Shown here in pieces: positions 1 to 9,951 of a stretch of DNA of 64,000 nucleotides. The notes beneath the pieces are model-generated. The model worked only from the letters and a program-made list of their open reading frames with translations. It had not been told where the DNA came from and ran no database searches. Location: positions 434,001 to 498,000 of the forward strand of contig JADJOZ010000003.1 of the NCBI GenBank assembly GCA_016713525.1, given 5' to 3'. Both the position numbers and the translations under genes were made by a program. Positions within the stretch are counted from its first letter, which is position 1, and each line of letters starts with the position of its first letter. The DNA comes from Bacteroidota bacterium (GTDB lineage Bacteria; Bacteroidota; Bacteroidia; AKYH767-A; OLB10).

Positions 1-300
1 GTTTACTTCCTCAAGTACAGTACGTGGAAAGGAAAGGGCATTTATTTGGATGATCTGATCGTCAAAGAATCGTTCCGGAACCATGGAATTGGTAAAATGC
101 TATTCAATGCTGTAGCTGAAGATTCCGTTTTGTTGAATGCCAAACAGCTCCACTGGCAGGTCCTCGATTGGAATGAAAATGCTATTAACTTCTATAAAAA
201 ATATAACGCAACATTCGACAATGAATGGATCAATTGCAAATTGAGCGATATTCAGTTGAACGATATAATTGCAAATAATAAAACTAATGAAAGTATTTAA
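1..300 (+). CDS. GNAT family N-acetyltransferase, 3' part
   Basis: The open frame enters from the left edge of the window, so the N-terminus is missing. About 99 residues are visible. They show the acetyl-CoA binding motif A of GNAT enzymes (an R-N-H-G-I-G-K loop at about residues 24-30 of the visible part), preceded by a beta strand ending in LDDL-V and followed by the motif B segment N-AINFYKKYNA. This layout resembles the diamine (spermidine/spermine) acetyltransferase-like branch, but the substrate cannot be told from this fragment. The stop overlaps the start of the aspartate kinase gene by 14 bases, which implies co-transcription and translational coupling. Confidence 0.85.
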   Translation, partial: VYFLKYSTWKGKGIYLDDLIVKESFRNHGIGKMLFNAVAEDSVLLNAKQLHWQVLDWNENAINFYKKYNATFDNEWINCKLSDIQLNDIIANNKTNESI

Positions 301-1561
301 ATTTGGTGGCGCATCTGTGAAAGATGCTGCGGCTGTTCGCAACATGACTGCTATTCTGAAAATGTTTTCAGCCGAAGAACTGGTGGTTGTTATATCCGCA
401 ATGGGTAAAACTACCAATGCTCTGGAGAAAGTTACCAATGCTTATTTTTCAGATATATCCGAAGCGCCTAAAAATCTCGATGTTGTAAAGAAATATCATC
501 TTGAATTAATGGAAGAACTTTTCCCGGATAAATCTCATCAGGTTTATAATCTGGTGAATAATTTATTTGTGGAAATTGAATGGGTTTTGGAAGAATCCCC
601 TTCCAGAAGTTATGCTTTTGTTTATGATCAGATTGTTTCTGCCGGGGAACTGATTTCAACTACCATTATCAGTAATTATCTCAATGCATCCGGAGTGTCG
701 AATACATGGCTCGATGCACGCGATTGCATTCAAACCGACAATAATTACCGGGAAGGAAATGTTGATTGGGAATTGACTCAGGATCTTACCCGTTCGAAAG
801 TTGAAGTGTTGTTTAAAAAAAATAAAATTGTAATCACACAAGGGTTTATTGGCGGGACATCCGAGAATTTTACTACTACTCTTGGTCGCGAAGGATCCGA
901 TTATTCAGCAGCAATTTTTGCTTATTGCATGAATGCAGATGGTGTGTTCATCTGGAAAGATGTTCCCGGTGTATTGAATGCTGATCCGAAATTTTATAAA
1001 GAGGCTCAGAAGCTGGAACGAATGAGTTACCACGATGCTATTGAATTGGCTTATTATGGTGCTTCTGTTATTCATCCTAAGACTATCAAGCCACTTGAAA
1101 ATAAGAATATTGCGCTTCATGTCAAATCATTCGTAAATCCCGATTTGCCCGGAACGGTGATTGGCAAAGACTTCCAGACCAAACCTCTGATTCCGTCTTT
1201 TATTTTTAAAGAGAATCAGGTATTGATTAGTATTGCTGCAAAAGATTTCTCATTCATTGCCGAAGAAAACTTAAGTGGAATTTTTGGCCTCTTTGCAAGG
1301 TTAGGGGTAAAAATTAATCTGATGCAAAACTCTGCAATCAGTTTCTCTGTTTGTATTGATAATGATGTGCTAAAAACTCCCGAACTGATTAAGGCACTTA
1401 TGAATGATTACAAAGTTCGCTACAATGAAAATCTACAGCTCTTTACTGTCAGACATTATTACCCGTCTACCATTGAGATGTTAACTACCGGCAAAGAAAT
1501 TCTTCTTGAACAAAGGAGCAGGCAAACAGCGCAGTTTGTAGTAAGGACTATAAATAATTAA
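287..1561 (+). CDS. lysC: Aspartate kinase (monofunctional)
   Basis: Phosphorylates L-aspartate, the first step toward lysine/diaminopimelate, threonine and methionine. The protein has 424 residues. The N-terminal KFGGASV nucleotide-binding motif is at residues 5-11, with VSAGELIS near residue 115, the TLGREGSDYSAA substrate/ATP loop near residue 200, and the YYGASVIHPKTI segment near 260. The last ~130 residues carry the tandem ACT regulatory fold (start around VLISIAAKDFSF). An ATG 18 bases upstream is in frame, but position 287 places the KFGG motif where the family has it. The gene overlaps the upstream acetyltransferase and is followed after 3 bp by the heme A synthase gene, so the three genes probably form one transcript. 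No frame defect is seen here, unlike its neighbour. Confidence 0.95.
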   Translation: MKVFKFGGASVKDAAAVRNMTAILKMFSAEELVVVISAMGKTTNALEKVTNAYFSDISEAPKNLDVVKKYHLELMEELFPDKSHQVYNLVNNLFVEIEWVLEESPSRSYAFVYDQIVSAGELISTTIISNYLNASGVSNTWLDARDCIQTDNNYREGNVDWELTQDLTRSKVEVLFKKNKIVITQGFIGGTSENFTTTLGREGSDYSAAIFAYCMNADGVFIWKDVPGVLNADPKFYKEAQKLERMSYHDAIELAYYGASVIHPKTIKPLENKNIALHVKSFVNPDLPGTVIGKDFQTKPLIPSFIFKENQVLISIAAKDFSFIAEENLSGIFGLFARLGVKINLMQNSAISFSVCIDNDVLKTPELIKALMNDYKVRYNENLQLFTVRHYYPSTIEMLTTGKEILLEQRSRQTAQFVVRTINN

Positions 1562-1564
1562 AGT

Positions 1565-2663
1565 ATGTCTCAGGATTTAAATATTCAAAACAGAAGTGCT
1601 ATAATTTTATGGCTGTTCAGTGGATGTCTCTTGATATTTTTAATGGTGGTGGTTGGTGGCATAACCCGATTAACCGGATCCGGATTATCAATCACCAGGT
1701 GGGATGTTGTAACTGGTTCCATTCCGCCAATGTCTGATGCTGCATGGGATAAAGAATTTGCGCACTACCAGGAATCACCACAATATAAACTGATTAATTC
1801 TCATTTCGGAATACATTAATTTAAACAAATTTACTGGTGGGAATATATCCACCGGTTAATCGGAAGAATTATAGGTCTGGTATTTATAATTCCCTTCATT
1901 TGGTTTCTGATTCGAAAGCAACTTAGTAAGGAACTGATCTGGAAATCACTTATTTTATTTGGAATGGGTGGATTGCAGGGATTTATTGGCTGGTATATGG
2001 TAAGCAGCGGACTCGTTGATATTCCCAGTGTTAGTCATTACCGTCTTGCCCTGCATCTCATCACTGCATTTATCACTTTTGGTCTTACCTTTTGGTTTGC
2101 ATTCGAATTAATAAATACTGAAAAGTTGCAACTGACGGGTTGGAAAAAGGGAATCAGAAAACTTGCTGTTGGCATTTTTGCAGTCACTGTTTTACAGATA
2201 ATTTACGGAGCTTTTGTCGCAAGTATGAAAGCAGGACATATTTATAATACCTGGCCACTTATGGGTGATTCGTTAATTGCTGAATCGGTATTTTATGCCT
2301 TTAAAAATCTTGGGTGGGAAGCATTTGTCAATAATCTTTCCGGAGTACAATTCATTCACCGTTATCTGGCTTATGTGGTGTTCGTTCCTGATTTTATTTT
2401 TGGCTTACCGTGTATTTAAAATGCAAAAGGCTACAAATGAAAAACTGCTCCCGTCACAGGTGGGAGCAGTTTATTTCGTTTTGGCAGTAGTTATTTGTCA
2501 GTTTATTTTGGGTGTGCTGACATTAATTTATAATGTTCCGGTTTGGATGGGCGTTACTCATCAGGTCTTCGCTTTTATTTTATTCACAGCCGAGATTTAT
2601 CTGATACACTTGTTCACAAGACAATCAATTGCAGATGCACAGCTAACTACCGGTCTTAGATAA
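1565..2663 (+). CDS. ctaA: Heme A synthase, COX15/CtaA family, interrupted
   Basis: Converts heme O to heme A for cytochrome oxidase and is an integral membrane protein. Family features are GGITRLTGSGLSI-W near the N-terminus, WWEYIHR-IGR (heme-ligand histidine), GGLQGFIGWYMVSSGL, SHYRLALHL, YGAFVAS-KAGHIYNTWPLMG and VQFIHRYLAY, all in order. The reading frame is broken twice. A TAA at 1817-1819 stands where homologues usually have an acidic residue before FK-I-WWEY. A single-base shift near 2375-2400 joins HRYLAYVV to FLILFLAYRVFKMQ. Conservation on both sides of each break is full, so I read this as one gene with sequence errors. A real pseudogene is the alternative and would mean loss of heme A unless a second copy exists. 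Confidence 0.85.
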
Positions 2664-2664
2664 A

Positions 2665-5043
2665 TTATTGAATAATCATCTTAACCGGATTTCCCAATCC
2701 TGTTTCGTCTGCTAGTCTGATCACATAAATGCCAGGTGACAAGGCAGATGTTTCTAATCTGAAGGAGGAAGTTCCTGCAGCAATTTCAGTCTTCTCAACT
2801 TCACGTCCTATAGCATCATAGATTACCAAAGTGCTGCTGGTATTTCTTGAATTCAGATTCACAAATGTGTAAGTTGATGCAGGATTTGGTTGGATAGAAA
2901 TAGTTGCCTGAGATTGCAGGTTTTCTTCAATACTATTTGTTCCCGGTAATACTTTCGTAACGAGTACATCATCAAAATAAAATCCATCATATTCCTGAAA
3001 TCCATCACTTACCAATTGGAAGCGAATGAGGATATTGCTTCCTAAATAATCAGCTAAATCAATTTCTTCCTTTACCCAAGATAACTGAAAACCTTCAAAA
3101 ACGGGTTCATCTAATTCCGGAACGCACTTCCCGGAACTGTGTATGTTCCGCATAATGGTGTCCAACTACCTCCACCGTTTGTTGATGCCTCCACCTGAAC
3201 AAAATCATAATTTGGTTCGAGCGCCCATCTTGCATAAAAACTAAGTGTGGCATTCAATGCATTGCTTAAGTCAATTGGAGTAGTAACTCTGACAGATTTA
3301 TTTTCATTGCCATTGTAATCGCCAATAGGTGAATCGGTGATTGATGCTGATGGAGAATAAAAGATAGATGTGCTGGTTCCCCATTGCCCTGCATTCCATC
3401 CTGATGTTGTATTGGCATCAGAAGCGAATACAGTTACGGGACTTCCAAAATATTTTATAATTGTATCAGTAAGTGTATACTGACCATTATCAATGTTGAG
3501 TAGAAATTTAATTGCATCACCATTGTTCATGGGTGTTGTCAATGCAAAAGAAATAGAGTCATTTATTTCCTCAAGTAATCCTAGTCCTGAAATCGACAGC
3601 GGTGCACCTGTTGAGACAATATTTAAAGTGACTGGTGTTAGGCTGATAGTGTAAGTTGCCAGTGTGTCAAGACCCAGTTGTTTTAAATTGAGTTGCACGT
3701 AACCACCACCACTGTTTATTAGTGACGGAGATGTTTCTGTAAGTTTTGCATAGGGGCCTGCAAGTTGAGCCATTGTAATATTCTGAAAAATCGTATTCTC
3801 ACATAATGGAATTATCTCATTTGCCGGTGGCCAGAATCCAAATGCTGCATCGCCACATTCTGGTGTCATCGCGAAAATTTTTGGTTTTGCGATTTGTTCT
3901 CCATACATCCAGTCATCTGAACTGCCATTTACAATATAGCCTACTGTCTGATCAGCGGTTCCATAGGTATATCCGTTATAGGTTGTTAGCAGGTTTCCAT
4001 AATTGGCAAATAAAGCACTATCGGGTGTGTAAATAGAATAGTCGTATCCCCAAGGATAAATCAGTAAATTTCCGAAAGTGTGATAATTTAATGCAATACG
4101 GAATGAACGGGAGTTTACAAAATCTCTCATGATTTGAGTTTCAGGTTCCGAGAAGGGAACAGTACCACGGTATGTTTCATCGCCGGTGAAAGGGGAGGAG
4201 CCATCATCATCAAAACCCCAATTGTAGCCATAGTTTCTATTAAGATCAATACCGAATGTGCCATCCAGATTATCTCTTCTGTTTTTTCTCCACATCCCAC
4301 CACCTGAAGGATCTGTTAGTTCATTGTATTGGTAACCATCAGGATTTAAGCAGGTGATAAAAAACATTTCAGTACCATTTACCAGCGCTGCCATTTTAGG
4401 ATCACTGTTATAGTTTTCAAGCAAATACCACATATAAAAAATCAATTGTGACATACCACCCGGCTCTCTGGCGTGATGAACGGCAGAATACAATACTTCA
4501 GGTTCTGTTTCATCGATATTGGCATTATCCGAAATTTTAACATAGTAAACAGGTTGACCTTCGATAGTTGTTCCGAATGGTATCGCTTGTTTAACAGTAA
4601 TCAGATTCGGATATTTGGATGCCATAGAATCCAGATTGGCAATCATTTCCTGATAAGTGAAATAGCCTCCCATGCTTCCCAGCGAAAAATTTGAAGGTGT
4701 TTGGTAAACAGGGGTTCCTGATACACAAGTTCCGGCTGCTGCAGAACGATGAGCGCTGACACCGGGTGATTGATGGGCATAATGATGTTTGACATCATCA
4801 ATCAATACCTCATAACGAAAACCGGCATTTTGAATTTTAGTAATTTCAGCTTGACTGAAATCGGAGACAAACCACACATTCTTTCTATAGTCACCATGAT
4901 CGGTTTCAATTCCCAATGTAGTGAGCTTTACTAATCCGGCATCGTTGGTATAGATCCGTAATCGTTTGTAATTTCCGGTTTGAGCAATGATTGATGTGCA
5001 TGTTGCAAGTAATATTGCAAACACTAATGCTGTTTTTTTTCAT
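2665..5043 (-). CDS. Secreted M14 zinc carboxypeptidase with T9SS type A tail
   Basis: Predicted extracellular or cell-surface metallocarboxypeptidase. After a signal peptide (MKKTALVFAILL-type, ending SIIAQ) and a short propeptide come the M14 landmarks in order: HHAREPGG (zinc His and Glu), NPDGYQY, RKNRRD, GIDLNRNYGYNWG, LNYHTFGNLLIYPWGY (third zinc His) and MTPECGD (catalytic Glu). A CUB/jelly-roll-like region follows, and a Por secretion tail starts at QPNPAS and ends in GIYVIRLAD. Two indels break the frame. One lies around 3115-3160. The other is in the A run after the ATG at 5041-5043: eight As are present, and seven would put the ATG in frame with a good signal peptide. The only in-frame start without that correction is GTG at 5024. 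It converges on ctaA with a 1-bp gap. Confidence 0.85.
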
Positions 5044-5135
5044 AGTTGTGGATTGTCACACAAAGGTAGTAAGTAAGTCCTGACACCCGGTTAATCAGGG
5101 TCGAATTAATAATTTATGATAATCTAATGACAATT

Positions 5136-6140
5136 CTACTGAATCGGATAGTAAATCCTGGTCAGCCATTTGGTGGTGTCTTTCTCAACCATAGGGTCGG
5201 TAACATATTCCTCCCATGGGGCTCCTGAAATAGTTTTACCTTCTTTACGTGCCCATTCATCCATGAAAATATGAGCTTTTTCGGTATCAATATAATCGCC
5301 GTAAAAATCGAGTTTCATCACCTGAACAGAAGGAAGCTCGCGAGCTATAATATTACCTTCCGTTTTACCGCTTTTATCAACAGGAATAGCTGGTTCCATC
5401 ACTACCTTGTCTGCAGAATAAGATTCATATACTGCTAAAACCGGACCTGATTGCTTTAAGCCTTGTTTCATCATAGCTTCTCCGATTTTACCATAGCTTT
5501 CACCAAGTTGCATTCCGATTTCGGTAGGTTTACAGGTTACTTTAACTGACAAAATTTGCATGGGATTACTTTCCATGATGGTTATTTCCCAGTCTTTTGT
5601 TTCTGCAATGGGTAGATTTTCGCAATGTGTTTTCAAACCTTTCAATGTTTTGTCGAAATCATCAATAAGCATCTTTTCAAATACAAGCCCGGGGAAAATT
5701 CGGCCGAAAAACGGAAGTTCAATATCCATATAGGTAGTTACATTCGTTCCTGAGTCAGCGGCAGTGAGCAGCCACCCATCGGTAGAAATCCCCATTCCTT
5801 CAAAATTTAATGTGGTCACAATTTTTTCGTTCGGCATACTTTCGGTAATGGTAAGGGTTCCGGCACCGGCTATGTCATCGGTGCTTCGCCATTTATGAAT
5901 GGAACCTACACCTGCTTCAGGACCCTCATAGTTTGATTGCATTTTAGGGTCAATATTATCCCAATAAGACCATTTTTTCCACGTTTTCAGATGGTTAACC
6001 TGATCAAATACCTGTTCAGCCGGCCGGTTTATGAACATTGATCGTACAGCATGAATGGAAGCAGGTAAAAAAACGGACACAACCGTGGCGAGAATCAGAA
6101 TGATGAGGATGATTAATCCTGCGATTTTGAGTGCTTTCAT
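5136..6140 (-). CDS. Membrane-anchored SRPBCC protein with GyrI-like domain
   Basis: A protein of 334 residues starting at MKALKIAG. The first ~24 residues form one membrane segment rich in Ile/Leu. Residues ~30-170 match the polyketide cyclase/dehydrase SRPBCC fold (R-MFINRPAEQVFDQV at its start, then WK-WSYWDNID). The remaining ~150 residues resemble the GyrI-like/AraC effector-binding fold (MEPAIPVD, LPSVQVMKLDFYGDY, W-EYVTDP). This two-domain, single-anchor arrangement is common in Bacteroidota and has no assigned function; small-molecule binding is inferred from the folds. An upstream ATG (6164) would add eight residues with no family support. It is divergent from the GT9 gene. Confidence 0.8.
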   Translation of the reverse strand: MKALKIAGLIILIILILATVVSVFLPASIHAVRSMFINRPAEQVFDQVNHLKTWKKWSYWDNIDPKMQSNYEGPEAGVGSIHKWRSTDDIAGAGTLTITESMPNEKIVTTLNFEGMGISTDGWLLTAADSGTNVTTYMDIELPFFGRIFPGLVFEKMLIDDFDKTLKGLKTHCENLPIAETKDWEITIMESNPMQILSVKVTCKPTEIGMQLGESYGKIGEAMMKQGLKQSGPVLAVYESYSADKVVMEPAIPVDKSGKTEGNIIARELPSVQVMKLDFYGDYIDTEKAHIFMDEWARKEGKTISGAPWEEYVTDPMVEKDTTKWLTRIYYPIQ

Positions 6141-6241
6141 AGCTTCTAATTTTGGATAACACAAGAGTACAAATTTTCATTCATAGTGCAAAATATATCC
6201 TTAGCATGAATTCCTCCGATAAATTATAACGGATTAGATTG

Positions 6242-6250
6242 TACTTTTGC
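6242..6250 (+). promoter_or_regulatory. Bacteroidota -7 promoter box
   Basis: TACTTTTGC fits the TAnnTTTG(C) -7 element of the Bacteroidota primary sigma factor. It lies 15 bp before the TTG start of the glycosyltransferase, leaving a leader of only a few bases. No clear -33 TTG is seen. Confidence 0.6.
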
Positions 6251-6264
6251 ATCAAATTGCTGTT

Positions 6265-7260
6265 TTGAAGAAAATTCTGATCATAAGGTTTAGTTCTATC
6301 GGTGATATTGTGCTGACACCCCCGGTTGTCAGATGCATAAAAAAGCAGTTGCCTGAAGTGGAGGTGCACTTTGTTACCAAGAAAGCTTTTGCCGGAGTTG
6401 TGAATGAGAATGATTATATTGACAAGGTTCATTTGCTTGATGATAATCTGGATGTTTTAGTGCAACAACTGAAATCAGAAAATTTTGATTTTATAGTCGA
6501 TTTGCACAATAATTTAAGAAGTAAAAGAGTGATGATGGCATTGGGTAAACCAGGTGCTGCATTCAATAAACTGAACGTTGCGAAGTGGTTGAAAGTAAAT
6601 TTCAAAATCGATTTTTTGCCATCGGTGCATATTGTTGATCGCTACATGGAAACTGCTCTAAAACTGGGGGTGGTAAACGATCAAAAAGGACTCGATTTTT
6701 TTATTGCTGAGAAGGATGAAGTAGATGTCGGCACTCTTGGGCATCCCTGGAATACAGGATTTGTTGCCATGGTTATAGGTGCCAATCATGCAACCAAGAG
6801 AATGCCACCAGAAAAAATGATAGAGGTAATAGAAAAAATGAAATTGCCGGTTGTGTTAATTGGTGGAAAAGATGATTCTAAAGTAGCTGAAGTGGTCCAG
6901 AGTCGTGTTCCGGAGCTGGTATTGAATGTATGTGGTAAATTCAATTTATCACAATCGGCATCGATAGTAAGACAAGCCCGTTTTGTGATTACACACGATA
7001 CAGGCCTGATGCATATTGCTGCCGCTTTTCACCAAAGAATCATTTCGGTTTGGGGTAACACTATTCCGGCATTTGGTATGACGCCCTATTTACCAGAGGG
7101 GAAAGGCGAATCGGTAATAATTGAAAATAATTCCTTGTCGTGCCGCCCCTGCTCAAAAATAGGCTATGATAAATGTCCAAAATCCCACTTTAAGTGCATG
7201 AATGATCTGAATGTTAATGATTTAGTAAAAACCGCCCACTCCTGGTGGCAGCCAACATAA
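6265..7260 (+). CDS. Glycosyltransferase family 9 (heptosyltransferase-like)
   Basis: Likely transfers a sugar, by family a heptose, during lipopolysaccharide core or related surface glycan assembly; it acts at the cytoplasmic face of the inner membrane. The product has 331 residues. The N-terminal ILIIRFSSIGDIVLTPPVV is the GT9 signature for the acceptor-binding domain. The C-terminal half has VLIGGKDD, NVCGKFNLSQSASIVRQA, the nucleotide-sugar motif THDTGLMHIAAAF, and a Cys-rich end (CRPC-KIGYDKCP) that is usual in Bacteroidota members. The start is a TTG at 6265 because it follows the -7 box closely and sits directly before KKILIIRF; a TTG at 6247 falls inside the promoter box. The exact sugar is not determinable. 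Confidence 0.88.
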   Translation: MKKILIIRFSSIGDIVLTPPVVRCIKKQLPEVEVHFVTKKAFAGVVNENDYIDKVHLLDDNLDVLVQQLKSENFDFIVDLHNNLRSKRVMMALGKPGAAFNKLNVAKWLKVNFKIDFLPSVHIVDRYMETALKLGVVNDQKGLDFFIAEKDEVDVGTLGHPWNTGFVAMVIGANHATKRMPPEKMIEVIEKMKLPVVLIGGKDDSKVAEVVQSRVPELVLNVCGKFNLSQSASIVRQARFVITHDTGLMHIAAAFHQRIISVWGNTIPAFGMTPYLPEGKGESVIIENNSLSCRPCSKIGYDKCPKSHFKCMNDLNVNDLVKTAHSWWQPT

Positions 7261-7285
7261 ATCAATTTCAGGTTGGTTTTTTCCT

Positions 7286-7294
7286 TATTTTTGC
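7286..7294 (+). promoter_or_regulatory. -7 promoter box of tRNA-Arg
   Basis: TATTTTTGC matches TAnnTTTGC and lies 27 bp before the mature tRNA 5' end, a suitable distance for a short processed leader. Confidence 0.55.
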
Positions 7295-7320
7295 ACCGCC
7301 TTTGAAAAAAAGCAAATCAA

Positions 7321-7397
7321 GGACCCGTAGTTCAACTGGATAGAATGACAGATTCCGGTTCTGTTGGTTGGGGGTTCGAATCCCTTCGGGTCCGCCA
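7321..7397 (+). tRNA. tRNA-Arg (anticodon CCG)
   Basis: A full cloverleaf of 77 nt with encoded CCA. The acceptor stem GGACCCG/CGGGTCC pairs perfectly. The anticodon stem ACAGA/TCTGT encloses the loop TTCCGGT with anticodon CCG, which reads Arg CGG codons. The T arm holds GGTTCGAATCC. A G discriminator precedes CCA. It is immediately followed by a hairpin terminator and the 140-bp tandem repeat array. Confidence 0.96.
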
Positions 7398-7411
7398 GTA
7401 TGAGACAACCT

Positions 7412-7435
7412 AAATCCCGCTTTCGCGGGATTTTT
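7412..7435 (+). terminator. Terminator of tRNA-Arg
   Basis: Perfect 9-bp stem AAATCCCGC/GCGGGATTT with a TTTC loop followed by a T run, 14 bp after the tRNA. Confidence 0.75.
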
Positions 7436-7436
7436 A

Positions 7437-8075
7437 GTTTAAAAAATTCCGGAAAGCTCGCTTTCCAGGAATTTTTTAAACTAAAAATCTGGCCCGTTTA
7501 CGGGGCGGATTTAGGTTGTATTGCATACCGACCCCGTAAAGGGATCAGCGAAGCTAATCCCTTGCGGGAAACGTGTATTTAAAAAATTCCGGAAAGCTCG
7601 CTTTCCAGGAATTTTTTAAACTAAAAATCTGGCCCGTTTACGGGGCGGATTTAGGTTGTATTGCAATACCGACCCCGTAAGGGATCAGCGAAGCTAATCC
7701 CTTGCGGGAAACGTGTATTTAAAAAATTCCGGAAAGCTCGCTTTCCAGGAATTTTTTAAACTAAAAATCTGGCCCGTTTACGGGGCGGATTTAGGTTGTA
7801 TTGTAATACCGACCCCGTGAGGGGTCAGCGAAGCTAATCGCTTAGAGGGAACGTGTATTTAAAAAATTCCGGAAAGCTCGCTTTTCCAGGAATTTTTTAA
7901 ACTAAAAATCTGGCCCGTTTACGGGGCGGATTTAGGTTGTATTGCAATACCGACCCCGTAAGGGATCAGCGAAGCTAATCCCTTGCGGGAAACGTGTATT
8001 TAAAAAATTCCGGAAAGCTCGCTTTCCAGGAATTTTTTAAACTAAAAATCTGGCCCGTTTACGGGGCGGATTTTG
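7437..8075. repeat. 140-bp tandem repeat array, about 4.5 copies, hairpin-rich
   Basis: Copies of one unit begin at 7441, 7581, 7721, 7861 and 8002, giving periods of 140, 140, 140 and 141; the last copy is partial. Each unit carries a long stem (AAAAAATTCCGGAAAG, loop CTCG, then CTTTCC-A-GGAATTTTTT with one bulged A), a second small hairpin at GCCCGTTTACGGGGC, and a third at ACCCCGTAAGGG. The unit ends with TTAGGTTGTATTG, whose reverse complement resembles the ACAACCTAAATCC just after the tRNA. The copies are nearly identical over their full length, so there are no spacers in the CRISPR sense. The array fills the convergent gap between tRNA-Arg and the Gln-rich gene. An open frame read through it (7364-7582) is an artefact of the repeat. 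Confidence 0.9.
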
Positions 8076-8077
8076 CA

Positions 8078-8110
8078 GGATTAAGGATTAAGGATTAAGG
8101 ATTAAGGATT
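8078..8110. repeat. Heptamer tandem repeat (GGATTAA)n
   Basis: Nearly five perfect copies of GGATTAA directly after the 140-bp array. The same heptamer recurs at 15546-15578, 47293-47318, 47379-47411 and 51051-51098. Confidence 0.9.
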
Positions 8111-8202
8111 GCCAATGAAAAATGAAAATTAAGTTTGGCAGAATATTTTTCAATAAATGCAATACAGATTAAAGTAATTCAAAAACTACTTCACTATCCC
8201 AA

Positions 8203-8233
8203 TTCTCGTTCTCATTCCCATTCTCATTCTCAC
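8203..8233. repeat. Hexamer tandem repeat (TTCTCA)n
   Basis: Five slightly degenerate copies of TTCTCA, just outside the terminator of the Gln-rich gene. Confidence 0.8.
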
Positions 8234-8234
8234 C

Positions 8235-8270
8235 AAAGAAGCTGTTTCAATTTAATGAAACAGCTTCTTT
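8235..8270 (-). terminator. Strong hairpin terminator
   Basis: A perfect 15-bp stem (AAAGAAGCTGTTTCA / TGAAACAGCTTCTTT) with a 6-nt loop, 32 bp past the stop of the minus-strand Gln-rich gene. The stem is flanked by T tracts, so it can work in both directions. Confidence 0.75.
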
Positions 8271-8301
8271 CGGGTGTGTTAAAAAAAATAAAAGCAATTA
8301 A

Positions 8302-9951
8302 TCAGTCTCTGCGTCCGGTGCGTCCATAGTTGTCGGAGCGGTTTCCTCCTGAATTTGGATTGTTGTAACGTTGTGTTCTGCGTTGACTTTCTGAACCATA
8401 GCCATCACGGTTTTCTTCATCCATTCTGCTGCGGTAATCGCTGAATCGGTTTTCTTCTCTGTCGGAATTACCACGGTAATTACTTGATTGTTGACCGAAG
8501 TCACGATCATTGCGACGATTTTCATGACCATAATTTCCATCATGATGTTGAGCATCATTGTAGCGGTTTCTGTTTTCATAATCAGATGTACCGCGATTCG
8601 AAAACTCACGATCTTCATAACGTCTTCCGGAATCCTTCAAGCCACTGCGATCATCTCGCATGGAATTTCCCTGCGATTGATAACCACGTGATGATCGTTC
8701 GTCATTTTGATCAAATCTTTCATCATAAGGACGTGAAGAAGATTTGCCATATTGATGATCTTCATTTCGATCTGTTGAACGACCCTGTGTATAGGTGTCT
8801 CTTTTTCTTTCCGTAACAAATGGACGGCGGTCACCTTCTTCACGTCTTCCTTCATAATTTCGGCTAAATCTGCTATCATTATCCAGAATGTTTCCTGAAG
8901 GATACCTGTTTTCATCAGAATCATCCCATTGGCGATTTCCTTGTCCATAGGTATTTTCGTGCTGTGAACCATATTGAGTTCCATAGCCTGTATGTTGTCC
9001 GGGACGATATTGTGATCCATAACCCTGGCCATATTCCTGACCTTGATTGTATCTGTTTCCCTGACCATAATTTCTTTCAGGGGAAAATTGATTGCCATAT
9101 CCAGAGTATTGTCCCGGGCCACTATTGCCATGTTGTCCGCCGTACTGATATGGATTTTGTTGACCATAATTCTGCTGACCCCACTGCTGTCCGGAATTTT
9201 GTCCGAAACGCTCGTGTTGTTGCTGTCCCCATTGCTGACCACCATGCTGACCATATCGTTGCTGTTGCTGCTATTGTCCCCATTGCTGACCTGCTGGTTG
9301 ATTGTATCTTTCCTGACCATACGACTGTCCCCATTGCTGGCCTCCATGCTGACCATATCGCTGCTGTTGCGCGTTGACCCCATTGCTGACCTCCATATTG
9401 ACCATATCGTTGCTGATCATTCGATTGACCCCACTGCTGATCATCATCAGAACCTCTTTGTTGACGATATTGTTGATCATAGGTTCCCTCGGTGCGTTGA
9501 TTCCTTTCACTTCCAAAGGAGTTGTCATTTCGTGAATCAGGTCCTTGTTGATTTCCTCGTTTGAAATCTGTTTGCTGATTTGAAAGTCCGGTTCCCGAAG
9601 TACCATCTGACTTCCTTGAGTCGGTATCTTCATTTTCTCCGGTCAATCGGCGATTTTCTTCGTCGTATTTTTTGTCTTTTTTTTGATCAGAACCAAAATC
9701 AGATTTTGTGGATGACTTAGAAATTTGTTGTTCTAATTCACCTAGATTTTTTTTGTCAGAAACTTGTGGTTCCTGTTGGAATCAGTAGTTGTTGATTCAT
9801 CTTTTTTCCAAATGTGGTTCCTGATGAAGTTGAGCCTGATTTCATCTTTGTTGGCATTCGCATTTTCAGTTTTTCCTGTACTGGCAGTATCTGTTGTGCT
9901 GTTACCATAATCGGAATCCCGATTGTCTTTTTTGTTTTTTTGCTGTGACAT
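8302..9951 (-). CDS. Gln/Gly/Tyr/Arg-rich low-complexity protein, frame interrupted
   Basis: Function unknown. One polypeptide of roughly 550 residues can be pieced together. The N-terminus MSQQKNKKDNRDSDYG is hydrophilic with no signal peptide. The middle is made of 12-15-residue repeats around RYGQHGGQQWGQ and QQWGQ. The C-terminal 200 residues are rich in Arg, Asp, Asn, Ser and Tyr (NRYNDAQHHDGNYGHENRR type). Hydrophobic residues are almost absent, so it should be disordered, like prion-like or RNA-binding low-complexity proteins. The frame 8302-9270 is fully open and continues upstream through a single TAG at 9271-9273, where CAG would keep the Q run; further shifts lie near 9380, 9770 and 9830. 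The repeats may provoke assembly errors or real slippage. Its neighbour DUF4142 is often stress-linked, which hints at a stress role only weakly. Confidence 0.65.

Noticed and set aside
7437..8075. CRISPR array
   Set aside because: The whole 140-bp unit is repeated with no unique spacers, the unit is far longer than CRISPR repeats, and no cas gene is present.
8484..9564. Long plus-strand frames opposite the Gln-rich gene
   Set aside because: They are antisense shadows of the repetitive QQWGQ region with no initiation signal.
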